Translations under genes and position numbers: made by a program
The notes under the pieces: model-generated
Told to the model about the DNA's origin: nothing
The model's database searches: none
The model's input: only the letters and a program-made list of their open reading frames with translations
DNA from: Halopelagius fulvigenes
Lineage (GTDB): Archaea; Halobacteriota; Halobacteria; Halobacteriales; Haloferacaceae
Direction: 5' to 3'
Assembly (NCBI RefSeq): GCF_042662625.1
Contig: NZ_JBHSXH010000004.1
Location: forward strand, 186,001-250,000
Length of the DNA stretch: 64,000 nucleotides
In this document: positions 52,296 through 61,078 of the stretch, piece after piece
Numbering within the stretch: the first letter of the stretch is position 1
Layout: each line of letters opens with the position of its first letter

Positions 52296-53639
52296 ATGCC
52301 ACAAAGTGACGGCTCTCGGGTGGGGCCGACGCCCGTTCCGGAGGAACCCGTTCTCGCCGCCTGCGGCGACACGTCGATTCCGGAGATGGGCGTCGTCGAA
52401 CAGGTGTGGGAGACGGACCCGATACCGACCGACGAGATTCGGGGGCGCGCCGCCGACGCCGCGGGCGCGTTGGCGTTCGAGGGGGTGCCCGACGGCGGCG
52501 AGGTGGCCGTCGGCGCGGGCAGTCGCGGCGTCGCCAACATCCCCGACGTCGTCGGCGGCGTCGTGGACGGCCTGCGCGAACGGGGGTACGACCCGTTCGT
52601 CTTCCCGGCGATGGGGAGTCACGGCGGGGCCACCGCCGAGGGGCAACGGGGGATGCTCGAAGCCCTCGGGATGACCGAAGACGCCCTCGGGTGCGAGATA
52701 CGCGCGACGATGGACACCGTCGTCGTCGGGGAGACGGCGGACCGGGGGGTGGAGGTGCACGCCGACGCGAACGCCGCCGCCGCCGACGCCATCGTCCCCG
52801 TCAACCGCGTGAAGCCCCACACGGACTTCGAGGGCGCGGTGGAATCCGGCCTCGCGAAGATGCTCGTCATCGGCATGGGGAAACAACGCGGCGCGAAGAC
52901 GGCCCACCAGTGGGCCGCCGACTGGAGTTTCCGCCACATGCTCCCCGAAATCGCCTCGCTGTTGGTCGAGGAGTTACCCGTCGCGGGCGGCGTCGCCGTC
53001 GTGGAGGACGAACACGACGACACCGCCGTAATCGAGGGCGTCCCGCCCTCGGAACTCCTCGACAGGGAGGCGGAACTCCTCGAACTCGCGTACGACTACC
53101 TGCCGACGATACCGTTCGACGAGGTGGACGTCCTCGTGGTGGACCGGATGGGGAAGGACATCTCCGGGGCGGGGTTGGACACGAACGTCATCGGCCGGCG
53201 GGTGTACGGGAACGAACCCGAACCGGAGCGTCCGGACGTAAAGCACATCTACGTCCGCGGCCTCACCCCGGCCTCCCACGGCAACGCCACCGGCGCGGGG
53301 TCCGCCGACCTGATACACGCCGACCTGTTCGAGGAAGCCGACCTCCACGACATGCTGATGAACACGGTCACCGCGGGTACGTTGCGGAGTGCGCACCTCC
53401 CGCCGGCCGTCGAGACGGACCGCGCCGGACTCCTCGCTTGCCTCTCGACCATCGGCGTCGAGAGCCTCGAGGACCCGCGCGTCGTCCGCATCCGCGACAC
53501 GATGCGGCTCGAACGCGTCGAGGCGTCGCCCGCCCTCCTCGCGGAGGCGCGCGAACGCGACGACCTGCGGGTGGTCTCGGACGCCGAACCCGTTGAGTTC
53601 GAGGACGGCCAGTTCGCGGAGGACGTTCTCGACGCCTGA
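52296..53639 (+). CDS. LarA-superfamily nickel-pincer-dependent isomerase-like protein
   Basis: 447 residues from the ATG at 52296. GSRGVANIPDVVGGVVDGLRE, FPAMGSHGGATAEGQRGML, VPVNRVKPHTDFEGAVESGL (a Lys placed as the pincer-anchoring Lys of LarA) and GMGKQRGAKTAHQW. The family includes lactate racemase and sugar-acid racemases/epimerases that use a nickel pincer nucleotide. Cofactor-synthesis genes (larB, larC, larE) are not in the window. Located after the LUD genes and before mannonate dehydratase, so it may interconvert a 2-hydroxy acid stereocentre. A TTTTTT run at 52265-52270 precedes the gene. Confidence 0.78.
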   Translation: MPQSDGSRVGPTPVPEEPVLAACGDTSIPEMGVVEQVWETDPIPTDEIRGRAADAAGALAFEGVPDGGEVAVGAGSRGVANIPDVVGGVVDGLRERGYDPFVFPAMGSHGGATAEGQRGMLEALGMTEDALGCEIRATMDTVVVGETADRGVEVHADANAAAADAIVPVNRVKPHTDFEGAVESGLAKMLVIGMGKQRGAKTAHQWAADWSFRHMLPEIASLLVEELPVAGGVAVVEDEHDDTAVIEGVPPSELLDREAELLELAYDYLPTIPFDEVDVLVVDRMGKDISGAGLDTNVIGRRVYGNEPEPERPDVKHIYVRGLTPASHGNATGAGSADLIHADLFEEADLHDMLMNTVTAGTLRSAHLPPAVETDRAGLLACLSTIGVESLEDPRVVRIRDTMRLERVEASPALLAEARERDDLRVVSDAEPVEFEDGQFAEDVLDA

Positions 53640-53704
53640 GGCGCGTCTTCTCCGCCCGTTCGCCGGGGATGTAGTTTTTTGGCGGCTCGGCGGGAGAGAG
53701 GGGT

Positions 53705-54658
53705 ATGGAACCGGCACTCATCCTGCCCGCAGAGCGTGACGAGCGATGGGACCTGGCGAAGCAGACGGGCGTCGAAACCGCGGTGTATCACTCCTTGGAG
53801 ATAGGCGACGGGTCGCGCCCGTGGCGGTACGACGAACTCCTCGAACTCGTGCAGGAGTTCCGCGACTACGGCCTCGAACTCGGCGTCATCGAGGGGTGCG
53901 TCCCCATCTCCGACGACACCCGCCTCGGACGCGAGGGCCGCGACGAGGAGATAGCGCGGTTCAAACGGTACCTCCGGAACCTCGGCGAACTCGGCGTGCC
54001 CGTCGTCGCCTACGACTGGATGGCGGGCAAGCGGTGGGCGCGCACCTCCACCGCCCTCCCCATCCGCGGCGACTCTCTCACCACCGGGTACGACGACGAA
54101 CTGATGGCGGGCGCGCCCGACCAAGAAATCGCGCCCGTGGACGCCGACCGGTTGTGGGACGCCCTCGAACACTTCCTGAACGAGGTGGTCCCCGTCGCCG
54201 AGGAGGCGGGCGTGAAACTCGCGCTTCACCCCGACGACCCACCCATCGACAGCATCCGCGGCGTGGACCGCATCGTCACCTCGCCGGAGAACTACGACCG
54301 GGTGATGGAGACGTACGACAGCGAGTACAACGGCATCACGTTCTGTCAGGGCAACTTCGCGGCGATGGGCGTCGACGTCCCCGAGACCGTCCGGCACTTC
54401 GGCGACCGAATCAACTTCGTCCACTTCCGCGACGTGGAGGGCGACGCCCGGAAGTTCGTCGAGACGTGGCACGACGACGGCCCGACGGACATGCGCGCCT
54501 GCATCGAAGCGTACCGCGACATCGGCTTCGAGGGGCCGGTCCGTCCGGACCACGTGCCGACGATGGCGGGCGAGGAGAACTCCAACCCCGGCTACATGAC
54601 GCTCGGCCGCCTCTACGCGATCGGCTACCTGAAGGGACTGTTGGAGGCGACGGAGTAA
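53705..54658 (+). CDS. uxuA: Mannonate dehydratase (UxuA)
   Basis: 317 residues. KLALHPDDPPIDSIRG, GITFCQGNFAAMG, INFVHFRDVEGD and VRPDHVPTMAGEE are the metal and active-site blocks of UxuA, which converts D-mannonate to 2-keto-3-deoxygluconate. The protein is shorter than the Escherichia coli enzyme but in the range of the short UxuA branch. 65 bases after the LarA-like gene; followed by an SDR that may be the mannonate/fructuronate reductase (inference). A stump of a second copy is at 10854-10910. Confidence 0.9.
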   Translation: MEPALILPAERDERWDLAKQTGVETAVYHSLEIGDGSRPWRYDELLELVQEFRDYGLELGVIEGCVPISDDTRLGREGRDEEIARFKRYLRNLGELGVPVVAYDWMAGKRWARTSTALPIRGDSLTTGYDDELMAGAPDQEIAPVDADRLWDALEHFLNEVVPVAEEAGVKLALHPDDPPIDSIRGVDRIVTSPENYDRVMETYDSEYNGITFCQGNFAAMGVDVPETVRHFGDRINFVHFRDVEGDARKFVETWHDDGPTDMRACIEAYRDIGFEGPVRPDHVPTMAGEENSNPGYMTLGRLYAIGYLKGLLEATE

Positions 54659-54744
54659 CGGCGAGAGCGAACGTTCGGACGCGCGAACGTCGGAGCGACC
54701 GGGCAAACGTATAACCGTCAACTCCGTGAATACCGGCGTGAACC

Positions 54745-55527
54745 ATGGGACGGATTCGACCCGACTTCGCAGACGAGACGGTAATCGTGACCGGCGGCGC
54801 GTCCGGCATCGGCCGCGAGGTGTCCCTGCGCTTCGGCGACGCGGGCGCGACCGTGATCGTCGCCGACTTGGACGACGAACCGAAGGACGCCGACGTGCCG
54901 ACGCACGAGGCCATCGAAGAGAACGGCGGCACCGCGGCGTTCGTCGAGACGGACGTGACCGACCGCGAGCAACTCCGTTCGCTGGTCGAGGCGGCCCGTG
55001 AGTTCGGCGGCGTGGACGTGATGGTGAACAACGCCGGCCTCATCGTGAACGGATCCATTCTCGAACTCGACCCCGAGGACTTCGACGCGATACACGCCGT
55101 CAACGCGAAGGGCGTCTACTTCGGGACGCAAGTCGCCGCCAACGACATGCTCGACAGAGAGGACCCCGGCGTCATCGTCAACACGGCGTCTATCAGTTCC
55201 AACACCGCGCAGTTCGAACAAGTGCAGTACGACTCCTCGAAGGGCGCGGTGCGGATGATAACCCGCGGGGCGGCCTTGGAGTTGGCCGAACACGGCATCC
55301 GCGTCAACGCCGTCGCGCCCGGCCAGATCGCCACCGAGTTCACCGAGGGGTGGTCCGAGGAGGCCCACGAGAGGGCCCAGAGCGGCGACCTGATCAAGCC
55401 GGTTCCGCTTGGGCGCGCCGGGACGCCCGAGGACGTGGCGAGCGCGTACCTCTACCTCGCGAGCGACGACGCCGACTACGTGACGGGCGAACTCCTCCAC
55501 GTGGACGGCGGGTGGCAGATATTCTGA
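54745..55527 (+). CDS. Short-chain dehydrogenase/reductase
   Basis: 260 residues. VTGGASGIGREVSLRFGDAG, DVMVNNAGLIVNG, Ser-rich SISS and catalytic YDSSK, TGELLHVDGGWQIF. Located just after uxuA, so a hexuronate-derived keto acid reductase or sugar dehydrogenase is plausible. Confidence 0.87.
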   Translation: MGRIRPDFADETVIVTGGASGIGREVSLRFGDAGATVIVADLDDEPKDADVPTHEAIEENGGTAAFVETDVTDREQLRSLVEAAREFGGVDVMVNNAGLIVNGSILELDPEDFDAIHAVNAKGVYFGTQVAANDMLDREDPGVIVNTASISSNTAQFEQVQYDSSKGAVRMITRGAALELAEHGIRVNAVAPGQIATEFTEGWSEEAHERAQSGDLIKPVPLGRAGTPEDVASAYLYLASDDADYVTGELLHVDGGWQIF

Positions 55528-55601
55528 GCCGTCCGGTCGGGGATGGTTCTTTCCCGCCTCGTGCTAACAATTAACTCTTCGGAGGGAGACGTACCTCGCG
55601 T

Positions 55602-56300
55602 ATGTTCCCGCCGGAGGAGATTATCGACCTGAGCAACCCGATAGCGGACGGGATGCCCGTCTGGCCGACGTTCCCGCCGTTCGACCTCGAACGGACCGAC
55701 TGGGCGGCCCGCGACGGGTTCACGATGGAACGGACGGAGATGCGGACCCACACCGGAACGCACGTCGATTCGCCGCTTCACTTCATCCCCGAAGGGCGGT
55801 CGCTCGACGACTTCCCCCTCTCGAAGTTCATGGGCGAGGGCGTCGCTATCGACCTGACGCCGAAGGAACCGGAGGAGGCCATCACGGTGGACGACATCGA
55901 GGCGTTCGAGGACGAAATCGAGGCGGACGACGTGCTGATGCTGCACACGGGGTGGGACGAGTACCACGGACTCACCGAGGAGTACCTGTTCGAGTTCCCC
56001 TACCTGACGGCCGAGGCGGCGCAGTACTGCGCCGAGTTGGACCTGAAGGCGGTCGGAACCGAGGGCGCGAGCGTCGGCGGGTGGGTGGACGAGGTTCCCG
56101 CCCACGGCCCGAGCACCGACGTGGGCGCGGACGAGTCTCACCTGCCCCTCTTGGAGAACGGTGTGATACCGATCGAGGAGGTGCGTAACCTCGACCGGGT
56201 GCTGAAGGGCGCGGAGAGTCGCCGCGCGTACTTCTTCTTCCCGCCGTTGAACTTCCGCGGGACGAGCGGGTCGCCCGTCCGGGCGTTCGCCTTCCTCTGA
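55602..56300 (+). CDS. Cyclase/kynurenine-formamidase-family hydrolase
   Basis: 232 residues. IIDLSNPIADGMPVWP, THTGTHVDSPLHFIPEGRSL (HxGTHxDxPxHF site), DDVLMLHTGWDEY and LDLKAVGTEGASVGG. Homologous to the protein at 42345-43010 but more typical of the family in length. Last gene of the plus-strand operon that begins at 47136. Probably a lactone or amide hydrolase. Confidence 0.86.
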   Translation: MFPPEEIIDLSNPIADGMPVWPTFPPFDLERTDWAARDGFTMERTEMRTHTGTHVDSPLHFIPEGRSLDDFPLSKFMGEGVAIDLTPKEPEEAITVDDIEAFEDEIEADDVLMLHTGWDEYHGLTEEYLFEFPYLTAEAAQYCAELDLKAVGTEGASVGGWVDEVPAHGPSTDVGADESHLPLLENGVIPIEEVRNLDRVLKGAESRRAYFFFPPLNFRGTSGSPVRAFAFL

Positions 56301-56346
56301 CCGCGTCGGGCCTCGAAAAACCGCGCGCTGCGCCGCGGTCAGACCC

Positions 56347-57444
56347 TCACCACGACGTGATCTCCACGTCCCGCAACGGTCGGTCGAGGGGGATATCCAC
56401 CTGTCCGCCGGTGTAGTGAGAGACGTAGAAGGCGACGATTATCTCCAAGGACCGGGTCGCCTCCTCGCCCGTCGAGGGGTTCTCCGCCTCGCCGCGGAGC
56501 ATCGCCTCGATATGTTGCGCGGCGTTCGGGAAGGCGTTCCGGTAGTCCTCGTCCCACGTCCACGCGCCGTCGATGCCCGGAAGCGGACGCTCGACGTGGT
56601 CGCCGTCCTCCAACGCCCAGTAGCGCCACTCGCCGTCGTCGTTGTTCAGGTAGAGTTTCCCCTCGGTCCCGACGAACGAGAGACTCATCGAGGAGATGTC
56701 GCGGGGGACGGTGCAGTCGACGGTGACGAACGTGCCGTCGTCCGTGACGACGTGGCCGCCGCCGCCGGAGTCGTCCACCTCCGCCGCCGCGCCCAGCGAA
56801 TCGACCGCCTCGTTCTCGCCGGTGACGTACCCCGACACGCGGTCCGCGCGGGCGTCCAGCAGATAAACGAGAGTGTCCAACACGTGCGTCGAGTTGCGCA
56901 TCAACTCCATCCGGTACTGCGTGCTGACGGAGCGAACGTCGCCGAGGATGTCCTCCTCGACGACCAACTCGCGGAGTCGCCGGAGTTTGTCGGTGAAGCG
57001 GAACGAGTGGTTGACGACGAGTTCCGTGTCCGTCTCCGCGCAGGCCGACACCATCTCCTCCGCGTCCGAGACGGAGGAGGCGATGGGCTTCTCGCACCAG
57101 ATCACGTCGGGGTTCGCGTCCGAGCGGGCCGCGTCCACGACGTGGTCGCGGTGGAGGAACGACGGCGTGCAGACGGACACAACGTCGAGGTCCTCGGCTT
57201 CGAGTATCGCCTCGTGGCCGACGTACCGCCGTTCGTCGGGGATGTCCCACGCGTCGCCGAACTGCGCGAGTTTCCCCTCGTCCACGTCGGCGACGGCGAC
57301 GAGTTCTATCTCCTCCGCCTCGCCGTACCCGCCGGCGTGACTCGCCCGGACTTTCTCTCGGCCTATCTGTTCCTCGTCGTGCATGCCGAGGATACCCATC
57401 CCCGCGATTCCGCCCGTGCCGATGATTCCCGCCTCGAAGGTCAT
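56347..57444 (-). CDS. Gfo/Idh/MocA family oxidoreductase
   Basis: 365 residues from the ATG at 57444. GIIGTGGIAGMGILGMHDEE (NAD site), VAVADVDEGKLAQFGDAW, DVVSVCTPSFLHRDHVVDAA, VIWCEKPIASSVSDAEEM (the EKP motif) and VVNHSFRFTDKLRRLR. These enzymes oxidise or reduce sugars and cyclitols with NAD(P). The start overlaps the stop of the dehydratase gene (TGATG), forming a two-gene operon. The same frame stays open far upstream only because of the high GC content. Confidence 0.88.
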   Translation of the reverse strand: MTFEAGIIGTGGIAGMGILGMHDEEQIGREKVRASHAGGYGEAEEIELVAVADVDEGKLAQFGDAWDIPDERRYVGHEAILEAEDLDVVSVCTPSFLHRDHVVDAARSDANPDVIWCEKPIASSVSDAEEMVSACAETDTELVVNHSFRFTDKLRRLRELVVEEDILGDVRSVSTQYRMELMRNSTHVLDTLVYLLDARADRVSGYVTGENEAVDSLGAAAEVDDSGGGGHVVTDDGTFVTVDCTVPRDISSMSLSFVGTEGKLYLNNDDGEWRYWALEDGDHVERPLPGIDGAWTWDEDYRNAFPNAAQHIEAMLRGEAENPSTGEEATRSLEIIVAFYVSHYTGGQVDIPLDRPLRDVEITSW

Positions 57445-58619
57445 CACTCGTAGACGTGGACGCTTCCGGTCTTGTTCTCCTCGACGTAGTCCCAGTCGTA
57501 CTCGACGCCGAGTCCGGGGCCGTCCGGCACCGGCACCGTCCCGTCGTCGTCGATGGTGTCGAACATGTCGGAGTAGTCGCCCTCGTACACCGGCGGTTGG
57601 GTGTTCTGCGCCTCCGGGTGGACGAGAGCGAGTTCGTAGTAGTTCGCGTTGCGCGTCGCCGCGATGCAGTGCCTCTGCGCCGGGCCGGGCGCGTGGTACT
57701 CCACGTCGAGGCCGAACCCCTCCGCGACGCGGGAAATTTTCATCGCGCCCGTGATGCCGCCGTCGTACTCGGGGTCCGCGCGGACGAAGTCCGTCGCGCC
57801 GTTGGCGATGAAGTCCGTGTGCGGTTCGAGTCCGCGGACGTGTTCGGTCTGCAGGATGGGCGTCTCTATCATCTCGCCGAGTTTCTTGTGGGAGTGCTGG
57901 GAGATGCCGCCGTCGCGGTAGGGGTCCTCGTACCAGAGGTAGTCGTACTCGTCGCAGGCCCGTCCCACCTTCAACGCGTCCGCGAACGTCTCCAGTTCGC
58001 AGGCGGGGTCGCACATCAGGTCCATCTCGTCGCCGACGCGTTCGCCGACGGCGCGCACCGTCTCCACCTCCCGGTTCACGTCGCGGGCCTCGTCGCTTCC
58101 GCCCCACCCGTGAATCTTGAATCCGGGATAGCCCGCCTCCAGACACTCCTCGGCGAAGTCGGCGTACGCCTCCGGCGAGTCTAACCCGCCGTTGTCGTCG
58201 GCGTGGTAGGTGGAGGCGTAGGCCGGGAGTCGCGTGCGGTAGGTGCCGAGGAGTTCGTGGATGGGCGCGTCGTAGTACTTCCCGGCGAAGTCCCACAGGG
58301 CGATGTCGATGGGGCCGATGCCCATGCGGTCGTACTTCCGCAACGCTCGCTTCACTTCGCTCCAGTGGCGTTCGCGTTTGAGGGGGTTCTTCCCGACGAG
58401 GTAGTCCGCGAACGTGTGTATCTGCGCCGCACCCGGGGAGTTCCCCCCGACGTACTCGCCCGTGATGCCCTCGTCGGTGTGGACCTGTATCGCGAACAGT
58501 TTCCGCTCCGTCGTCGTTCCCGGTTCGTACGAGAGGTTGAACCCGTTCCCGTCGGTGCCCACGTCCTCCAGTGGGTACCGGAACTCCGTGCTTTCTATTC
58601 GCGTGATGGTCGGCGCCAT
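57444..58619 (-). CDS. Enolase-superfamily (mandelate racemase-type) sugar acid dehydratase
   Basis: 391 residues from the ATG at 58619; TAATAAAT (58643-58650, plus-strand reading) lies 27 bases before it. PGFKIHGWGG (Lys-x-His base), LMCDPACEL (metal Asp), YLWYEDPY (metal Glu), ILQTEHVRG (metal Glu) and VEYHAPGPAQRH (base His). Both a KxH motif and a distant His are present, as in several acid-sugar dehydratases and epimerases. Paired with the Gfo/Idh/MocA gene. It could be a xylonate/arabinonate-type dehydratase upstream of the FAH/ALDH pair (inference). Confidence 0.85.
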   Translation of the reverse strand: MAPTITRIESTEFRYPLEDVGTDGNGFNLSYEPGTTTERKLFAIQVHTDEGITGEYVGGNSPGAAQIHTFADYLVGKNPLKRERHWSEVKRALRKYDRMGIGPIDIALWDFAGKYYDAPIHELLGTYRTRLPAYASTYHADDNGGLDSPEAYADFAEECLEAGYPGFKIHGWGGSDEARDVNREVETVRAVGERVGDEMDLMCDPACELETFADALKVGRACDEYDYLWYEDPYRDGGISQHSHKKLGEMIETPILQTEHVRGLEPHTDFIANGATDFVRADPEYDGGITGAMKISRVAEGFGLDVEYHAPGPAQRHCIAATRNANYYELALVHPEAQNTQPPVYEGDYSDMFDTIDDDGTVPVPDGPGLGVEYDWDYVEENKTGSVHVYE

Positions 58620-58804
58620 AAGTCGCCCGACACGGGGGACCGTAATAAATGCTGGTTCGCGCCGCGGGATCGAAGGCGGCCGCGTCGGACGGTCGGACCC
58701 GAACGACGCCGAGTCCGGGAGTTCGTTCACCATCGTCGCACGCGTCTCGCAGACCGCCGGACCACGCGGTGTTCGCCGCCGACAGTCTCGAAATCCGACG
58801 CGCC

Positions 58805-58826
58805 GTTACACGACTACACCTGTAAT
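58805..58826. repeat. 22-bp dispersed palindromic motif, copy 5 (reverse orientation)
   Basis: Read on the minus strand: ATTACA, ten bases with TAG at positions 5-7, TGTAAC. It is about 190 bases upstream of the enolase-superfamily gene. Confidence 0.55.
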
Positions 58827-59179
58827 ACGGATGCAAGTTAGCAAGAACTAAACCGCTCGTTCGGCGGCCGACGAGGGACGGCGCGAACCGACACGAAGGT
58901 GATGAATCGCCTTCTCGAAGCGTATCGAATACCGCATCGGCGACGAACGAGCGACGAAAATCAGTGTCCGGAAAGTGTCCACGCCTCGAAACTATCGCGT
59001 GTCGAGTACGTTTACCGATGATGAACGACAGCATCGAGAACCAGACAGTCTCTCGACGGAGAGCGTCGAACCGGAACGCAGAAACGCCGCTACGCCGTTC
59101 CTCGGGGAGTATCGGTGCGAACGGACCGTCCGAAACCCCCACGGAGCGGCGACCGGTCGTGGTAGCTATTCGCACACAT

Positions 59180-59196
59180 GTGCGATATCGTCGCAC
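59180..59196. repeat. GTGCGA-N5-TCGCAC inverted repeat, copy 2
   Basis: Same arms and spacer length as 34039-34055; 140 bases before the thermosome-like start. Candidate operator. Confidence 0.45.
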
Positions 59197-59305
59197 GTCC
59201 GGGCGGTCCTCGGGCGCGGCGGGCGTCGTCGGGCGGTGCCCTCGGGTGAGCGACGACCACCCGTCCGTCGTCTTCGGCTCGCACGTCCGCTCACCGTCAC
59301 GTAAA

Positions 59306-59312
59306 TTTATAT
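59306..59312 (+). promoter_or_regulatory. TATA box of the thermosome-like gene
   Basis: TTTATAT centred 27 bases before the ATG at 59336, in leaderless spacing. Confidence 0.5.
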
Positions 59313-59335
59313 CCCGTGATGTGCTTCGCCAAGGC

Positions 59336-61021
59336 ATGGCACGCGACGACGGGGAACGGACGGGCGCATGGCTCACCCGCGACGAGGCGGCGCGGGAGTA
59401 CGTCGTCGAAGCGGCGCGGGCGGTCGAATCGCTCGTCGCCTCGACGTACGGCCCCGCCGGGGGGACGACCCTCGTCGAGACGGTGGACCCGCAGGACGTC
59501 CCCGAAACCGTCGTGACGAGAGACGCCGGGCACCTCCTCGAAGCCATCGAACGCGGGGGCGGGTTCGGCCACCCCGTGGCCGCCCTGTTCGTGGACGGAC
59601 TCGACTCGGTGCGGCGGAGCCTCCGCGACGGGACGACGGCGGCGGCGCTTCTCGCGGCGAGACTCCTCGATTCGGGCGCGGAGTTGGCCGGAGACGGCCT
59701 CCATCCCGGCAGCATCGCCGTCGGGTACGCGATGGCGGCCAACCGCGCCGGGGCCGTCTTGGACGACTTGGCGCGTCCGGTCGAGGCGACGGACCGGGAA
59801 CTGCTCTCGCGGGTGGCCGCGACGGCGATGACCGCGGACCTCTCGGACCGGCGGCGGCGCGAGTACGCCGACGCCGTCTCCGCGGCCGTCTCCGGCCTCG
59901 CCCGCGAGAGCGACGACGGGTGGTTCGACACGGACGACATCACGGTGCGGACGCGGGTAGACGCCGAGTGTACCCTCTCTCGGGGCCACGTCGTGCGTCG
60001 CCGTCCCGGCGCGCACGAGACGAGCGAGCGGAGTCGCCTCTCGTTCGACTGGTCGCCGTCCGTCGAGGGCGTCCTCGCGGACGCTCGGGTCGCCGTCCTC
60101 GAACGCGACATCGACGTGGAGGAGTCGGCGACGAGTTTCGGACGGGAGGGTCGGTCCGGCGTGACGCTCGACTCCGCGGGGTCCGTCGCGGCGTACGTCG
60201 AGGGCCGCGACGCCGCCGTCGAGTCCGTCGCCGCGGGGGTGGCCGACACGGGCGCGGACGTGCTGGTCGTCCGGGCGGAACTCGACGACGAGGTGAAGGC
60301 CGCCCTCGAAGCGCACGGCGTCGCGGTCATCGACCGGGCGCAGTACCCGAAATCCGATATCCACCGCGTCGCCCGCGCGACGGGGGCCACCGTCGTCGGC
60401 CACGTCTCCGACCTCGACGAGTCGAAACTGGGTCGGGCGGGGCGGGTGTCCGAACGGCGCGTCGGCGACGAGAAGTGGGCGCACTTCGACGAGTGCGACG
60501 GCCCGGTGTTCACCCTCCTCGTCGGCGCTCCGACGGAGAAGGGCCGGACGACGCACGAACGGCTCGTCTCCGACGCAGTGGAGACGACGGCTATCGCCGC
60601 GATGGATGGACAGGTGCTCCCGGGGGCCGGCGCCGCGCCGGTCGCAGTCGCGCGCGACCTGCGGGAGTTCGCCCGCGGCGTCGAGGGGAGAGAGCAGTTG
60701 GCCGTGGAGGCGTTCGCGGACGCCTGCGAGTCGCTGATGACGACGCTCGCCCGGAACGCCGGGTACGACCCCCTCGACGTGCGGGCGAACCTCCGGAACG
60801 CGCACGCCGAGGCGGCCGAACGCCCCGCGCCCCTCGGCCTCGACATCGCCACCGGCGAAGCGGCCGACGCGTGGGAGATGGGCGTCGTCGAACCGCGGCG
60901 CGTCTTCTCGCAGGCCGTGGATACGGCCGTCGCGACGGCCGAGCAGTTGGGAACGGTCGACGCCGTCGTCGCACCGGGCGTCAAACCCGGGCCGTTCACG
61001 CCGCAGACGGAGCACGACTGA
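59336..61021 (+). CDS. Divergent thermosome (group II chaperonin)-like protein 1
   Basis: 561 residues from the ATG at 59336. Overall length and layout follow thermosome subunits. STYGPAGGTTLVE stands in place of the canonical TTLGPKGMDKMLV, VTRDAGHLLEAIE in place of TNDGATILK, RDGTTAAALLAARLL in place of GDGTT, and LPGAGAAPVAVARDLREFARGVEGREQLAVEAFADA near the C-terminus matches the GGGA-E block. Several nucleotide-site positions are altered, notably the first Gly of GDGTT. It may therefore be a non-canonical or partner chaperonin, not a housekeeping subunit. Convergent with a second divergent copy at 61079-62635. Confidence 0.78.
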   Translation: MARDDGERTGAWLTRDEAAREYVVEAARAVESLVASTYGPAGGTTLVETVDPQDVPETVVTRDAGHLLEAIERGGGFGHPVAALFVDGLDSVRRSLRDGTTAAALLAARLLDSGAELAGDGLHPGSIAVGYAMAANRAGAVLDDLARPVEATDRELLSRVAATAMTADLSDRRRREYADAVSAAVSGLARESDDGWFDTDDITVRTRVDAECTLSRGHVVRRRPGAHETSERSRLSFDWSPSVEGVLADARVAVLERDIDVEESATSFGREGRSGVTLDSAGSVAAYVEGRDAAVESVAAGVADTGADVLVVRAELDDEVKAALEAHGVAVIDRAQYPKSDIHRVARATGATVVGHVSDLDESKLGRAGRVSERRVGDEKWAHFDECDGPVFTLLVGAPTEKGRTTHERLVSDAVETTAIAAMDGQVLPGAGAAPVAVARDLREFARGVEGREQLAVEAFADACESLMTTLARNAGYDPLDVRANLRNAHAEAAERPAPLGLDIATGEAADAWEMGVVEPRRVFSQAVDTAVATAEQLGTVDAVVAPGVKPGPFTPQTEHD

Positions 61022-61078
61022 CGGCGGGCGAAGGAGGGAGAAGCCGAGCGAAGGCGAAAGGAGGAGCGGAGAGCCGAC

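Larger units (their letters stand above)
58620..59335. other. Divergent regulatory region with no gene
   Basis: About 716 bases between the dehydratase start and the thermosome-like start. It holds promoters in both directions, the 22-bp motif at 58805-58826, the inverted repeat at 59180-59196 and a TTTATAT box at 59306-59312. No ORF is convincing. Confidence 0.5.
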
